From Verrucomicrobia bacterium UBA1412 (GTDB taxonomy: Bacteria; Verrucomicrobiota; Verrucomicrobiia; Limisphaerales; UBA1412): DNA of 13,178 nucleotides. The position numbers and the translations under genes were made by a program. Position 1 is the stretch's first letter, and the number at the start of each line of letters is the position of its first letter. Below the pieces are notes generated by a model. That model saw only the letters and a program-made list of their open reading frames with translations, was not told the DNA's origin and made no database searches. The DNA is taken from NCBI GenBank assembly GCA_002305615.1, contig DBPU01000034.1:3217-16394 (forward strand), in the 5' to 3' direction. Positions 1-6,418 of the stretch are shown here, piece by piece.

Positions 1-1214
1 AGCTTCTGGAACATGTCCTGTTTGCGAACCAAATCCTCCTGCATGTTGGCAAACTCGACCAGCATTTTATCTGCGGCTGAAGCCTGCGCCTGCATTTTGT
101 CAAAATCCAGTTGTAGCTGCTTCACCCGAATTTCCAGAGCATCTCGCTGAGACTTAATGATATCCATGGATAATTCTCTGAAGCTATCCACAACGCGCTG
201 CAAAGCCGATATCTGCTCATCCAGATCACGAATCTTCTGATGCGAATCCCGCAGGAATTCCGAAAGGTCTTCACGGTTGGATTTCAATTTCTCGAGCTCC
301 TGCAAACTCTTGTAGTATTCAGCCTGAGGCTTAGCCAAAGCCGCTGCCATTTCTGCGCCTACATCTCCACCCACCGCGCTGGCACCGGCACTGGTCCCGC
401 TCTCGCGCATGACTGCCGCCTGGATTTGCTCGGGCGTCATCTGGTTGAGGGCATCGAGAAGCCGCGTGCTGCGGTTAAGCTCCATATTGATGACTCCCAG
501 CTCCTGGGCTCTCCCCGAACCCACCTGCTCGAGCATCACCACGTTATTGGTCGCGCGAAAGTTGGAAATCCCGTCACGAAGAAATTGAATATCTTTATCC
601 AGAGTGGCCAACTGATTGGTCAGGGATTCAAAAGTCGTTTCAGAAGTCTGCTGGCGCAGTTCGCGCTTAAACTCCAGATAGGACTCCATAACCGCATCGA
701 GATACTCTTGAACCAGAAGAGGATCCTCACCTGTGGCCGTCAGGGTCAGCGTCTGATTGCGGAGGCTATCCCGAGAGCTGAAATCAAACATCTTCGCATT
801 GGGGTTCAACGCCAGACGCGCCTCCCAGGACTCCTTGATTTCGGGATGGCTTGCCAGAATCTTATTCATGGCACGATCTTGAATTTCGCGGCTCTTGAGC
901 ATCTCGCTCTGGGTCCCCATGAAGTTTTGTATCTCATCGGAAACCAGTTTTTCTGAAATGGCCATTCTCTGGGCCATCACCATTTTACCCTCCGATTGGA
1001 AGGAGGGCGGCGACATGGTCACATAGGTCAAGGCTCCGCCAATGCCCAAAATGACGCCCAAAAACATGATCCACCAATACTTTTTCAGCAATATTCTGTA
1101 GCGATGCACACGGGACATCAGCATACCGGCGATGGAAAAACGATCCTCTTGCATTTGCGGTTGCAAGCCCTTCACGTCCTTCGGGCCCTCGGGTCTTATT
1201 TCTCTCGAGTCCAT
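1..1214 (-). CDS. Wzz/GumC-like polysaccharide co-polymerase (chain-length determinant), C-terminus cut by the window edge
   Basis: The frame is open from an ATG at 1214 to the left edge (404 codons, no stop seen), so the C-terminus is missing. The product begins with a basic cytoplasmic stretch of about 45 residues. A transmembrane helix follows at about residues 46-67 (YWWIMFLGVILGIGGALTYV), then a Pro-rich exit (MSPPSFQSEG). The rest is a long charged helical region rich in Leu, Gln, Glu and Arg, especially past residue 290, as expected for the periplasmic coiled coil of Wzz/GumC proteins. These inner-membrane proteins control polymer length and link synthesis to the export channel. It is the third gene of the export operon, 48 nt after the SLBB gene. 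A second transmembrane helix and any tyrosine-kinase domain would lie outside the window. The family call is firm; the subtype cannot be decided here. Confidence 0.85.
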   Translation of the reverse strand, partial: MDSREIRPEGPKDVKGLQPQMQEDRFSIAGMLMSRVHRYRILLKKYWWIMFLGVILGIGGALTYVTMSPPSFQSEGKMVMAQRMAISEKLVSDEIQNFMGTQSEMLKSREIQDRAMNKILASHPEIKESWEARLALNPNAKMFDFSSRDSLRNQTLTLTATGEDPLLVQEYLDAVMESYLEFKRELRQQTSETTFESLTNQLATLDKDIQFLRDGISNFRATNNVVMLEQVGSGRAQELGVINMELNRSTRLLDALNQMTPEQIQAAVMRESGTSAGASAVGGDVGAEMAAALAKPQAEYYKSLQELEKLKSNREDLSEFLRDSHQKIRDLDEQISALQRVVDSFRELSMDIIKSQRDALEIRVKQLQLDFDKMQAQASAADKMLVEFANMQEDLVRKQDMFQK

Positions 1215-1262
1215 TAGTCTAGTATCTCTCTTTGATAAAGTTGGTTATGTTTACAAGATATC

Positions 1263-1931
1263 TTATCTGAAGAAGCTCTGAGGCACATAAATCTGGTCTG
1301 CCGCCTGAATATCCATATCTTCTTCCAGTTTGCCTTCTTCCACTACACTTTTAACATTGATGGTGAAGGAGCGGCGCTCGCCATCTTCCATGACTCGGGT
1401 GAGCTTGACCTTCTTCAAGTTGGCAAAATCGGTCCCGCCACCCGCTTTGGCGATCGCCATAGCAACGGTATAAGTCTCACCAGGCAGAAGCTGGTAAAGG
1501 CCCGGAGTTTTCACATACCCCTGAACACTGAAAGTCCCGATATTGGTGTAAGCGATTGAAGAAATACTAACGCGGACGGTGGCGCGCTTATAGTGAGTAC
1601 TTTCGAGCTCTTTTTTTACATCGAAAGCGACCTGGCGGCAGGTTTTACCCGCAGCTCTGATCAAACCCTCAAAATAAGGAATCACTAAATCACCCGAATC
1701 GGTCACAGTGAGCTTGATCGGCAAATCTCTATCTTCAAAAACCTGATAATCAAGAACGTATCCCTTTTGAAGTTTCTGGACGTCATCCAGAGTGTTCATA
1801 TCCAGCAGGGGCGGAGTTTTGAATTGATTAGTTCCTTCCCCCTGCGCTTTAGCTCCGACAACAAAAGAGAACATACAGGCAAACAGCAAAAACACGGCTG
1901 CAAACCCTGTTAATTTCTTTATACTTTTCAT
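1263..1931 (-). CDS. Short Wza-like polysaccharide export protein (Poly_export plus one SLBB domain)
   Basis: The product is 222 aa. A Sec signal peptide is clear (MKSIKKL, a hydrophobic core, then cleavage near AKA-QG at about residue 29). Cys19 sits inside the core and its context (LFAC) is a poor lipobox, so a lipoprotein is unlikely. Residues about 50-125 fit the Poly_export domain (VLDYQVFEDRDLPIKL, GDLVIPYFEGL, KELESTHYKRATVRVSI). Residues about 130-218 form one SLBB beta-grasp domain (GYVKTPGLYQLLPGETYTVAMAI, then DQIYVPQ). E. coli Wza is about 380 aa and ends in a helix that forms the outer-membrane barrel; this protein stops right after its SLBB domain, so it should be periplasmic and need a partner pore. 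The beta-barrel gene 30 nt upstream is the obvious partner. An AGGAG lies about 26 nt before the ATG, too far for a normal ribosome binding site, and no better one is seen. Confidence 0.9.
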   Translation of the reverse strand: MKSIKKLTGFAAVFLLFACMFSFVVGAKAQGEGTNQFKTPPLLDMNTLDDVQKLQKGYVLDYQVFEDRDLPIKLTVTDSGDLVIPYFEGLIRAAGKTCRQVAFDVKKELESTHYKRATVRVSISSIAYTNIGTFSVQGYVKTPGLYQLLPGETYTVAMAIAKAGGGTDFANLKKVKLTRVMEDGERRSFTINVKSVVEEGKLEEDMDIQAADQIYVPQSFFR

Positions 1932-1961
1932 TTTTATTTCTATATAAATCTTAATTCACTC

Positions 1962-3311
1962 CTAGAAGGTATACTGGATTCCCAGCATCACCTGATGCAC
2001 ATCATAGTCGCTATAGGCGGCATTATCCCTTTCATACGAATAGTAAGTATAGCGCAGAGAGGGCTCCCACTTTTCCAGGAAAGTGTAAGCAATTCTGATA
2101 CCACCTGCATAATAGGAAGCGTTTTCCGTATTGCGGTTGCGGTATTGAATGCCAGTCTCCTTATAAAAATTAACAGAACCGTAAATATCAATCGGAAAAT
2201 CCCGAATAAGGGAAAGTCGGATGGTGTCTTGAATGGAAATGAGTTCCTGGTTGTCGGAATTCCAGCTCAAACGGTTATCGCGCCTGACGCTCAGAGTGTT
2301 ATCAAGCCAGGGAGTGAAGAGATAACTCGCCTGACCGTAGGCATACCAATCATTGATATCTTCGGTAACAGGATCATTATCATTTGCAAAGAAAGTGGCA
2401 TAGTTATATCCTCCACCGACTCTGAATTTCAGCCGGGGCCCCGCCTTCATGGCAAAGAAAGGCCCGACATCAAGCCTGAACTGGTCGTTGATGCTGTTGC
2501 TCTTGCCATGTTTCGAAAAGAAGTGGACCGGGTCGTTGAATTCTAAACCTGTCTGGACATTAGGAGTAATGAAATAGGTCGCAGACTGTGTGAAAAGGCC
2601 CGAATTACGGTCCATGTATTCATAACGGCTGCTGTTGGAGTGGAACCACTGCCAGTCAAAAGAACCCGTGAAGAGAAAAGCGCCTGTATCCCAATCAATT
2701 TCTCCACCCAGTTTATTATCGTAGCGGCCGAAACGCACCGCCTCAATATCAGCAAACTCGCCGCCGGATTGCATCGTATAAACGGTATTAATATCTTCCT
2801 GATAAGAAAAGGCTTCTCGAAGTTTGATGTGGGTTTCCCCCACGAACATGTGATAGGCAAACTCTGAATCCGGGGAAATGATCGGCGCGTAGGTATTGAT
2901 ATCCGTATTTTTGGTATAGAGATCAGTCCCTATTCCCAGTGTAAAATCAATACTGTTAAAATCGGAAATCGCGCGATAGACATCAAATTTCACCTCCGGC
3001 CGGAGGATAATATCGTCTTTACTGCCGCTGGTAGTACGTGAAGAACGGCGAACATTGCTGTTATACTCCACGTCCATCCTGGGGCGAATACCAAAATTCC
3101 ATTTTTCCCAGGTGAGAAAATGACCTGCCTTCGTTTCTGTCTGGCCACTGATGATCGCCTCGGCCTTAGCTTCACCGGAAGTGGAGCGTTGGCGAGAGAC
3201 CTGGGCCTGAAGCTGAGCTGTCGCTGCCGGGCCGAAAACAAAAGTCCCCGCGACACAAGACAACCCCACCCCTTTGAAGAAACGGACTCTATTTAAATTA
3301 TATTTATTCAC
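1962..3311 (-). CDS. Outer-membrane beta-barrel protein of the exopolysaccharide export operon
   Basis: The product is 449 aa, with a signal peptide (basic MNKYNLNRVRFFKG, hydrophobic core, A-rich end near ATAQLQAQ). The mature part alternates polar and aromatic or hydrophobic residues in repeated beta-strand patterns (RPRMDVEYNSNVRR, LRPEVKFDVY, LKFRVGGGYNYATFF, WEPSLRYTYYSYER). It ends in MLGIQYTF, with the terminal Phe typical of the BAM recognition signal of outer-membrane barrels. It resembles the putative beta-barrel porin group found in exopolysaccharide loci (BBP2-like or Wzp-like). It is the first gene of the operon, followed 30 nt later by the SLBB protein. The likely role is the outer-membrane pore through which polymer leaves. 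The start codon is GTG at 3311, since no ATG gives a full signal peptide; no clear Shine-Dalgarno sequence precedes it. The substrate is unknown. Confidence 0.8.
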   Translation of the reverse strand: MNKYNLNRVRFFKGVGLSCVAGTFVFGPAATAQLQAQVSRQRSTSGEAKAEAIISGQTETKAGHFLTWEKWNFGIRPRMDVEYNSNVRRSSRTTSGSKDDIILRPEVKFDVYRAISDFNSIDFTLGIGTDLYTKNTDINTYAPIISPDSEFAYHMFVGETHIKLREAFSYQEDINTVYTMQSGGEFADIEAVRFGRYDNKLGGEIDWDTGAFLFTGSFDWQWFHSNSSRYEYMDRNSGLFTQSATYFITPNVQTGLEFNDPVHFFSKHGKSNSINDQFRLDVGPFFAMKAGPRLKFRVGGGYNYATFFANDNDPVTEDINDWYAYGQASYLFTPWLDNTLSVRRDNRLSWNSDNQELISIQDTIRLSLIRDFPIDIYGSVNFYKETGIQYRNRNTENASYYAGGIRIAYTFLEKWEPSLRYTYYSYERDNAAYSDYDVHQVMLGIQYTF

Positions 3312-3343
3312 CGTTCAACCGCAAATAAACCGGCGCGAAAGGT

Positions 3344-3372
3344 ATTTTCGCAGTAACAAGGGCCAATTTCAA
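3344..3372 (-). promoter_or_regulatory. Possible sigma70-type promoter of the export operon
   Basis: Read on the minus strand, TTGAAA (3372-3367) is followed after exactly 17 nt by GAAAAT (3349-3344). The start point would be near 3337, leaving a leader of about 26 nt before the GTG at 3311. The -35 is good and the -10 matches the consensus at four of six bases. It is a weak prediction by eye. Confidence 0.3.
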
Positions 3373-3386
3373 TAAGATTTTTGGCC
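3361..3386. repeat. Inverted repeat GGCCAA-N14-TTGGCC, possible operator
   Basis: Perfect 6-bp arms at 3361-3366 and 3381-3386 have centres 20 bp apart, about two helical turns. They overlap the -35 region of the proposed export-operon promoter, where a dimeric repressor could act. No regulator is encoded next to it. Chance occurrence is possible. Confidence 0.2.
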
Positions 3387-3425
3387 ATCTTTCCCGGCTT
3401 TCTAAAATCTTCCCGCCATAAAGAA

Positions 3426-3454
3426 GTGACAAAGTTGCCATCGGAGCTTATACT
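3426..3454 (+). promoter_or_regulatory. Sigma70-type promoter of ilvD
   Basis: GTGACA (3426-3431, five of six bases matching TTGACA) is followed after 17 nt by TATACT (3449-3454, five of six matching TATAAT). Transcription would start near 3461, giving a leader of about 38 nt before the ilvD ATG. Confidence 0.5.
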
Positions 3455-3465
3455 CCCATATGAAG

Positions 3466-3482
3466 AGGACAGATTTTGTCCT
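3466..3482 (+). other. Short hairpin at the 5' end of the predicted ilvD transcript
   Basis: AGGACA (3466-3471) pairs with TGTCCT (3477-3482) around a 5-nt loop, within a few nucleotides of the predicted transcription start. It is not followed by a T-run, so it is not a terminator. A role as a 5'-protecting stem is possible. The gap leader has a similar hairpin in the same relative place. Confidence 0.3.
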
Positions 3483-3498
3483 GTAACCAAAAGAAACT

Positions 3499-5781
3499 AT
3501 GCGATCAGATACCATTAAAAAAGGATTCGAGCGTGCGCCTCATCGCTCACTGCTTCGGGCGACGGGTGCGATCATGTCCGAAGATGACTTTAACAAACCC
3601 TTTATCGCTATCGCCAACAGCTATATTGATATTATACCCGGCCACATTCATCTCGATGAGGTCGGGCAGATGGTTAAACGGGCTGTACGCAAAGCCGGTG
3701 CTGTTCCCTTCGTTTTCAACACCATCGGTGTGGATGATGGAATCGCCATGGGCCACAGCGGGATGAAATACTCTCTGCCCAGTCGTGAATTGATCGCCGA
3801 CTGCATGGAAACGATGCTCCGGGCTCATTGTTTTGACGGCATGATCTGCATCCCCAACTGCGATAAGATCGTCCCGGGCATGTTGATGGCTTCGATGCGC
3901 GTGAACCTTCCGACCCTTTTCGTGAGCGGCGGTCCCATGGCAGCGGGTGTCCTCAATCGGGACTCAGCCCAGGCCACGCCGTTTTCACTGGCACAAAAAG
4001 CCGGCGACCTGATTTCGGTCACCAAGGGCGTAGGTGCCAAACAGGCTGGCCAGATCACTGAAGCTGAGCTGGAAAAATTAGAGCGACTCTCCTGCCCCGG
4101 GTGCGGTTCCTGCTCGGGCATGTTCACCGCCAACAGCATGAACTGCCTTTGTGAGGCTCTGGGAATGGCACTGCCGGGCAACGGCACCATTCTGGCAACA
4201 TCCAAGGAACGTGAAGCACTTTACCGGGCCGCTGCCAAACAGATTATCCGACTGATCGAAATGGATTTGAAACCGCGTGATATTGCGACTTTGGAAGCTT
4301 TTGACAACGCTCTTGCACTGGATGTCGCCATGGGCGGCTCCACTAATACCATTCTGCATACGTTGGCGGTAGCCCGTGAAGCGGGTATTGAATACAACAT
4401 TGAGCGGATTGACGCCATTTCCCGCCGTGTCCCCTGTCTCTGCAAGGTCTCCCCATCCTGCGATTATCATATCCAGGATGTGCATCGTGCCGGAGGTATC
4501 CATACCATATTAGGTGAGCTGCGCCGTATCGATGAGGCCGCCGGATACGTCAACGGCCAATACGTCAAAGCCGAAAAGCCCTCACGGCCGCCCATCCTCA
4601 ATGTGAAGGCAAAAACCGTCACGGGGAAAACTCTTGGAGAAAATATCGATGACTGGGATATGCGCTCGGGCCGCCGCCTGCGTGAAGCCGAAACCGTTCG
4701 CTGTTCCGGTGCCTGCGCTCAGGCCGATTCGGATGGCACCTTGAGCAATCGTCCCTCGGAGTTCCTCCAGGGTGATCCCCTGGGTCTCCTGCTCTGGCGA
4801 GTTGCCGCTGCCTGGAACCTGGCTGATGCGGCTGCTTTCACCGCGATTCTGGAAGAAAAGGGTCAGGTGAAGCTTGCTGCTGATAAGATTTTTAAGGGTG
4901 AAGCCAATATCCTGACGGGTATGGCCGAATATCTAAAAGAACATCAACCCCGTATCCGTGCTGAGCTGGCCATGGGCGCCAATCAGTCCGCAGGGGTCCT
5001 GCTCTGGAAGTACGAAGGAACCGCAAAGAAACGTTTTGGCGTCCTGCGCGGCACTCTGGGCCAGCAGAATTGCTTCCGCTCCATTACGCTGGAAACGAAT
5101 GAGAAAAAGATCGCCCGCTTTGAACCTGCCGGCATCGTCCCCTACGATTCCACGTTCCTCTTCAATCCAAAAGATTGCATCCGCGATTTGGCTCATGCCT
5201 ATACAATCGATGGCGGACTCTCCATTCTCTATGGGCAGCTGGCTCCGGAAGGCAGTGTCGTGAAAACAGCAGGTATTTCTCAAGGTTTTAAAGATTACTG
5301 CGGACCGGATTTCGTTTTTGAGGGACCTTGCATTATCTTCGAGAGCCAGGATGAAGCCTGCGAAGGCATTCTGGGAGGAAAGGTTAAGCCCGGTGATATT
5401 GTCGTAATCCGCAATGAAGGTCCTCGCGGTGGCCCGGGTATGCAGGAGATGCTCTCTCCGACCAGTTACATTGTGGGAATGGGTTTGGGCGACAAGGTTG
5501 CGCTCATTACCGATGGCCGCTTCAGCGGAGGCACCTCGGGCGCATGCATCGGCCACGTCTCTCCTGAAGCTGCCGAAGGCGGTCCTATCGGACTCCTGAA
5601 ACAGGGTGACCGGCTGCGGATTGATTTTCCGAATCGGAAAATTGATATTAAAGTGGATGAAAACGAGCTCAATGCCCGTAAGGCGAATTTCAAACCGTTT
5701 CGCAACGAAGTCACAGGATGGCTGGCCCGCTACCAGAAACTGGTCACTAACGCCAGTAAAGGCGGCATCCTGATGAGCTGA
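3499..5781 (+). CDS. ilvD: Dihydroxy-acid dehydratase (IlvD) with an unusual central insertion
   Basis: IlvD dehydrates 2,3-dihydroxy acids to the 2-keto acids that precede valine, isoleucine and leucine. The N-terminal half carries the family signatures: RAPHRSLLRATG, GVDDGIAMGHSGMKYSLPSREL, the Fe-S/active-site region NCDK (Cys121, Lys123), CGSCSGMFTANSMN (Cys202, Cys205) and MGGSTNT. At residues 47-49 it has PGH, as in the E. coli type, rather than the PCN of [2Fe-2S] enzymes. The C-terminal domain has GGLSILYGQLAPEGSVVKTAG, GPRGGPGMQEM and DGRFSGGTSGACIGHVSPEA. The start at 3499 is needed to keep the conserved N-terminus; no clear Shine-Dalgarno sequence is visible. At 760 aa it is about 145 longer than E. 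coli IlvD. The excess lies between GKTLGEN (about residue 382) and the conserved FxPAGI (about 541). Codon style does not change there, so it looks like a genuine inserted domain. It is monocistronic, ending in a strong terminator. Confidence 0.95.
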   Translation: MRSDTIKKGFERAPHRSLLRATGAIMSEDDFNKPFIAIANSYIDIIPGHIHLDEVGQMVKRAVRKAGAVPFVFNTIGVDDGIAMGHSGMKYSLPSRELIADCMETMLRAHCFDGMICIPNCDKIVPGMLMASMRVNLPTLFVSGGPMAAGVLNRDSAQATPFSLAQKAGDLISVTKGVGAKQAGQITEAELEKLERLSCPGCGSCSGMFTANSMNCLCEALGMALPGNGTILATSKEREALYRAAAKQIIRLIEMDLKPRDIATLEAFDNALALDVAMGGSTNTILHTLAVAREAGIEYNIERIDAISRRVPCLCKVSPSCDYHIQDVHRAGGIHTILGELRRIDEAAGYVNGQYVKAEKPSRPPILNVKAKTVTGKTLGENIDDWDMRSGRRLREAETVRCSGACAQADSDGTLSNRPSEFLQGDPLGLLLWRVAAAWNLADAAAFTAILEEKGQVKLAADKIFKGEANILTGMAEYLKEHQPRIRAELAMGANQSAGVLLWKYEGTAKKRFGVLRGTLGQQNCFRSITLETNEKKIARFEPAGIVPYDSTFLFNPKDCIRDLAHAYTIDGGLSILYGQLAPEGSVVKTAGISQGFKDYCGPDFVFEGPCIIFESQDEACEGILGGKVKPGDIVVIRNEGPRGGPGMQEMLSPTSYIVGMGLGDKVALITDGRFSGGTSGACIGHVSPEAAEGGPIGLLKQGDRLRIDFPNRKIDIKVDENELNARKANFKPFRNEVTGWLARYQKLVTNASKGGILMS

Positions 5782-5790
5782 TACTCTTCA

Positions 5791-5806
5791 CAATACGCAA
5801 GTATTG
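5791..5806 (+). other. Small GNRA-loop hairpin just after ilvD
   Basis: CAATAC (5791-5796) and GTATTG (5801-5806) pair around a GCAA tetraloop, a stable GNRA loop. It lies 9 nt after the ilvD stop and 5 nt before the terminator stem. It may block 3' exonucleases or help termination. Confidence 0.35.
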
Positions 5807-5811
5807 CCTGA

Positions 5812-5861
5812 AAAACAATTACACCTTGTGAACCTGAAAGCTCACAAGGTGTGATTGTTTT
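5812..5861 (+). terminator. Strong intrinsic terminator of ilvD, also facing the convergent small gene
   Basis: The left arm at 5812-5831 (AAAACAATTACACCTTGTGA) pairs with the right arm at 5842-5861 over 20 bp, around a 10-nt loop. The only non-Watson-Crick position is T5820 with G5853. On the plus strand this is a U-G wobble, while on the minus strand it is an A-C mismatch, so the plus orientation is favoured. A and T runs at the two ends make it plausible in both directions; the minus-strand gene stops at 5881. Confidence 0.85.
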
Positions 5862-5880
5862 CTAACGAAATACTAAAAGA

Positions 5881-6294
5881 TTACAGGGAATAGACGTAGA
5901 AGTGACGGATGCCTTTTCCCTTTACAGGGTTGGGCTCTGACCTCTTAACATCCATATCCATAATCGCGGAAGAAACCTGTTGAGGACGGCATCCAATTTC
6001 TTTTGCAATATGAGAAACTGAAAAACCTTCTCCCTGGTTCTTCTGAAGAAAACTCTTAATCAGACTTTTTACTTCCTTCTTGCTGCGACGCGGATTCCGA
6101 TGGGAAGAAAAGTGACTTACTTTTATTCCTTTTAACGTAGGAATCGCTCTAATCTTGAAATACGTAGCTTCCGTATCTTTCAAGACTTCGTCCAGCTGCG
6201 CTCTCTTTTTAGTGAATGTGTCTAACAATTCAATAATCTGAGACCTGATATCTTCCAGGTCTTTGATTAAATCAACGGCTGTAAAATCCATCAT
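5881..6294 (-). CDS. Small basic protein: N-terminal coiled coil plus C-terminal winged-helix-like domain, function unknown
   Basis: From the ATG at 6294 the product is 137 aa. An upstream in-frame start at 6324 exists, but the 6294 ATG has a good Shine-Dalgarno sequence and the 6324 one overlaps a hairpin. Residues about 5-45 look like a coiled coil (AVDLIKDLEDIRSQIIELLD and on). A basic linker follows (HRNPRRSKKEVK). Residues about 85-137 read as a helix-turn-helix and wing (FSVSHIAKEIGCRPQQVSSAI, then a beta-rich HFYVYSL end), so nucleic-acid binding is likely. I do not recognise the family. GC content, estimated from four lines of sequence, is about 40 percent or less, clearly below ilvD and gap, which hints at a different history. 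It stands alone, convergent to ilvD, with its own putative promoter. It could regulate a distant target or be a remnant of mobile DNA. Confidence 0.7.
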   Translation of the reverse strand: MMDFTAVDLIKDLEDIRSQIIELLDTFTKKRAQLDEVLKDTEATYFKIRAIPTLKGIKVSHFSSHRNPRRSKKEVKSLIKSFLQKNQGEGFSVSHIAKEIGCRPQQVSSAIMDMDVKRSEPNPVKGKGIRHFYVYSL

Positions 6295-6301
6295 CTTAAT
6301 T

Positions 6302-6306
6302 CTCCT
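6302..6306 (-). promoter_or_regulatory. Shine-Dalgarno AGGAG that fixes the start of the small winged-helix gene
   Basis: AGGAG on the minus strand lies exactly 7 nt before the ATG at 6294. It is the best ribosome binding site in the window and argues for the 137-aa product over the longer reading. Confidence 0.75.
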
Positions 6307-6312
6307 ATAAAA

Positions 6313-6332
6313 AAGAAGCACCATTACTTCTT
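6313..6332 (-). other. AT-rich hairpin with T-run in the leader of the small winged-helix gene
   Basis: On the minus strand AAGAAG and CTTCTT pair around an 8-nt loop, followed directly by more T residues and then the AGGAG. It could be a weak terminator of the upstream ABC gene, whose stop at 6419 is about 90 nt away, or an attenuator in the leader. The stem is short and weak. Confidence 0.25.
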
Positions 6333-6339
6333 CACAGGA

Positions 6340-6368
6340 TTAGTAGCATGGTTAGTGCCATATTTCAA
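6340..6368 (-). promoter_or_regulatory. Weak promoter candidate for the small winged-helix gene
   Basis: On the minus strand TTGAAA (6368-6363) is followed after 17 nt by TACTAA (6345-6340). The -35 is good and the -10 poor. An AT-rich A/T tract (about 6370-6390) lies just upstream and could act as an UP-like element. Confidence 0.25.
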
Positions 6369-6418
6369 ACTTTTTTAAAAATTTTTTTCATCTTCCTCAT
6401 TTTTGGCGGAGAAAAAGT

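Noticed and set aside
240..956. Plus-strand frame of 238 codons at the left end
   Set aside because: It is antisense to the Wzz-like gene, whose transmembrane and coiled-coil pattern is convincing.
3460..3486. Eight-codon leader peptide (MKRTDFVL) before ilvD, as an attenuator
   Set aside because: It has only one Val and one Leu and no Ile run, its ATG falls at the predicted transcription start, and no terminator hairpin follows.
3308..3490. Minus-strand frame of 60 codons upstream of the beta-barrel gene
   Set aside because: It runs through both divergent promoters, overlaps the barrel start and has no domain or ribosome binding site.
4654..5112. Intein or frameshift as the cause of the long IlvD
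   Set aside because: The insert lacks a Cys/Ser start and His-Asn end as in inteins, is near the size of the smallest mini-inteins, and the frame and codon style continue unbroken on both sides.
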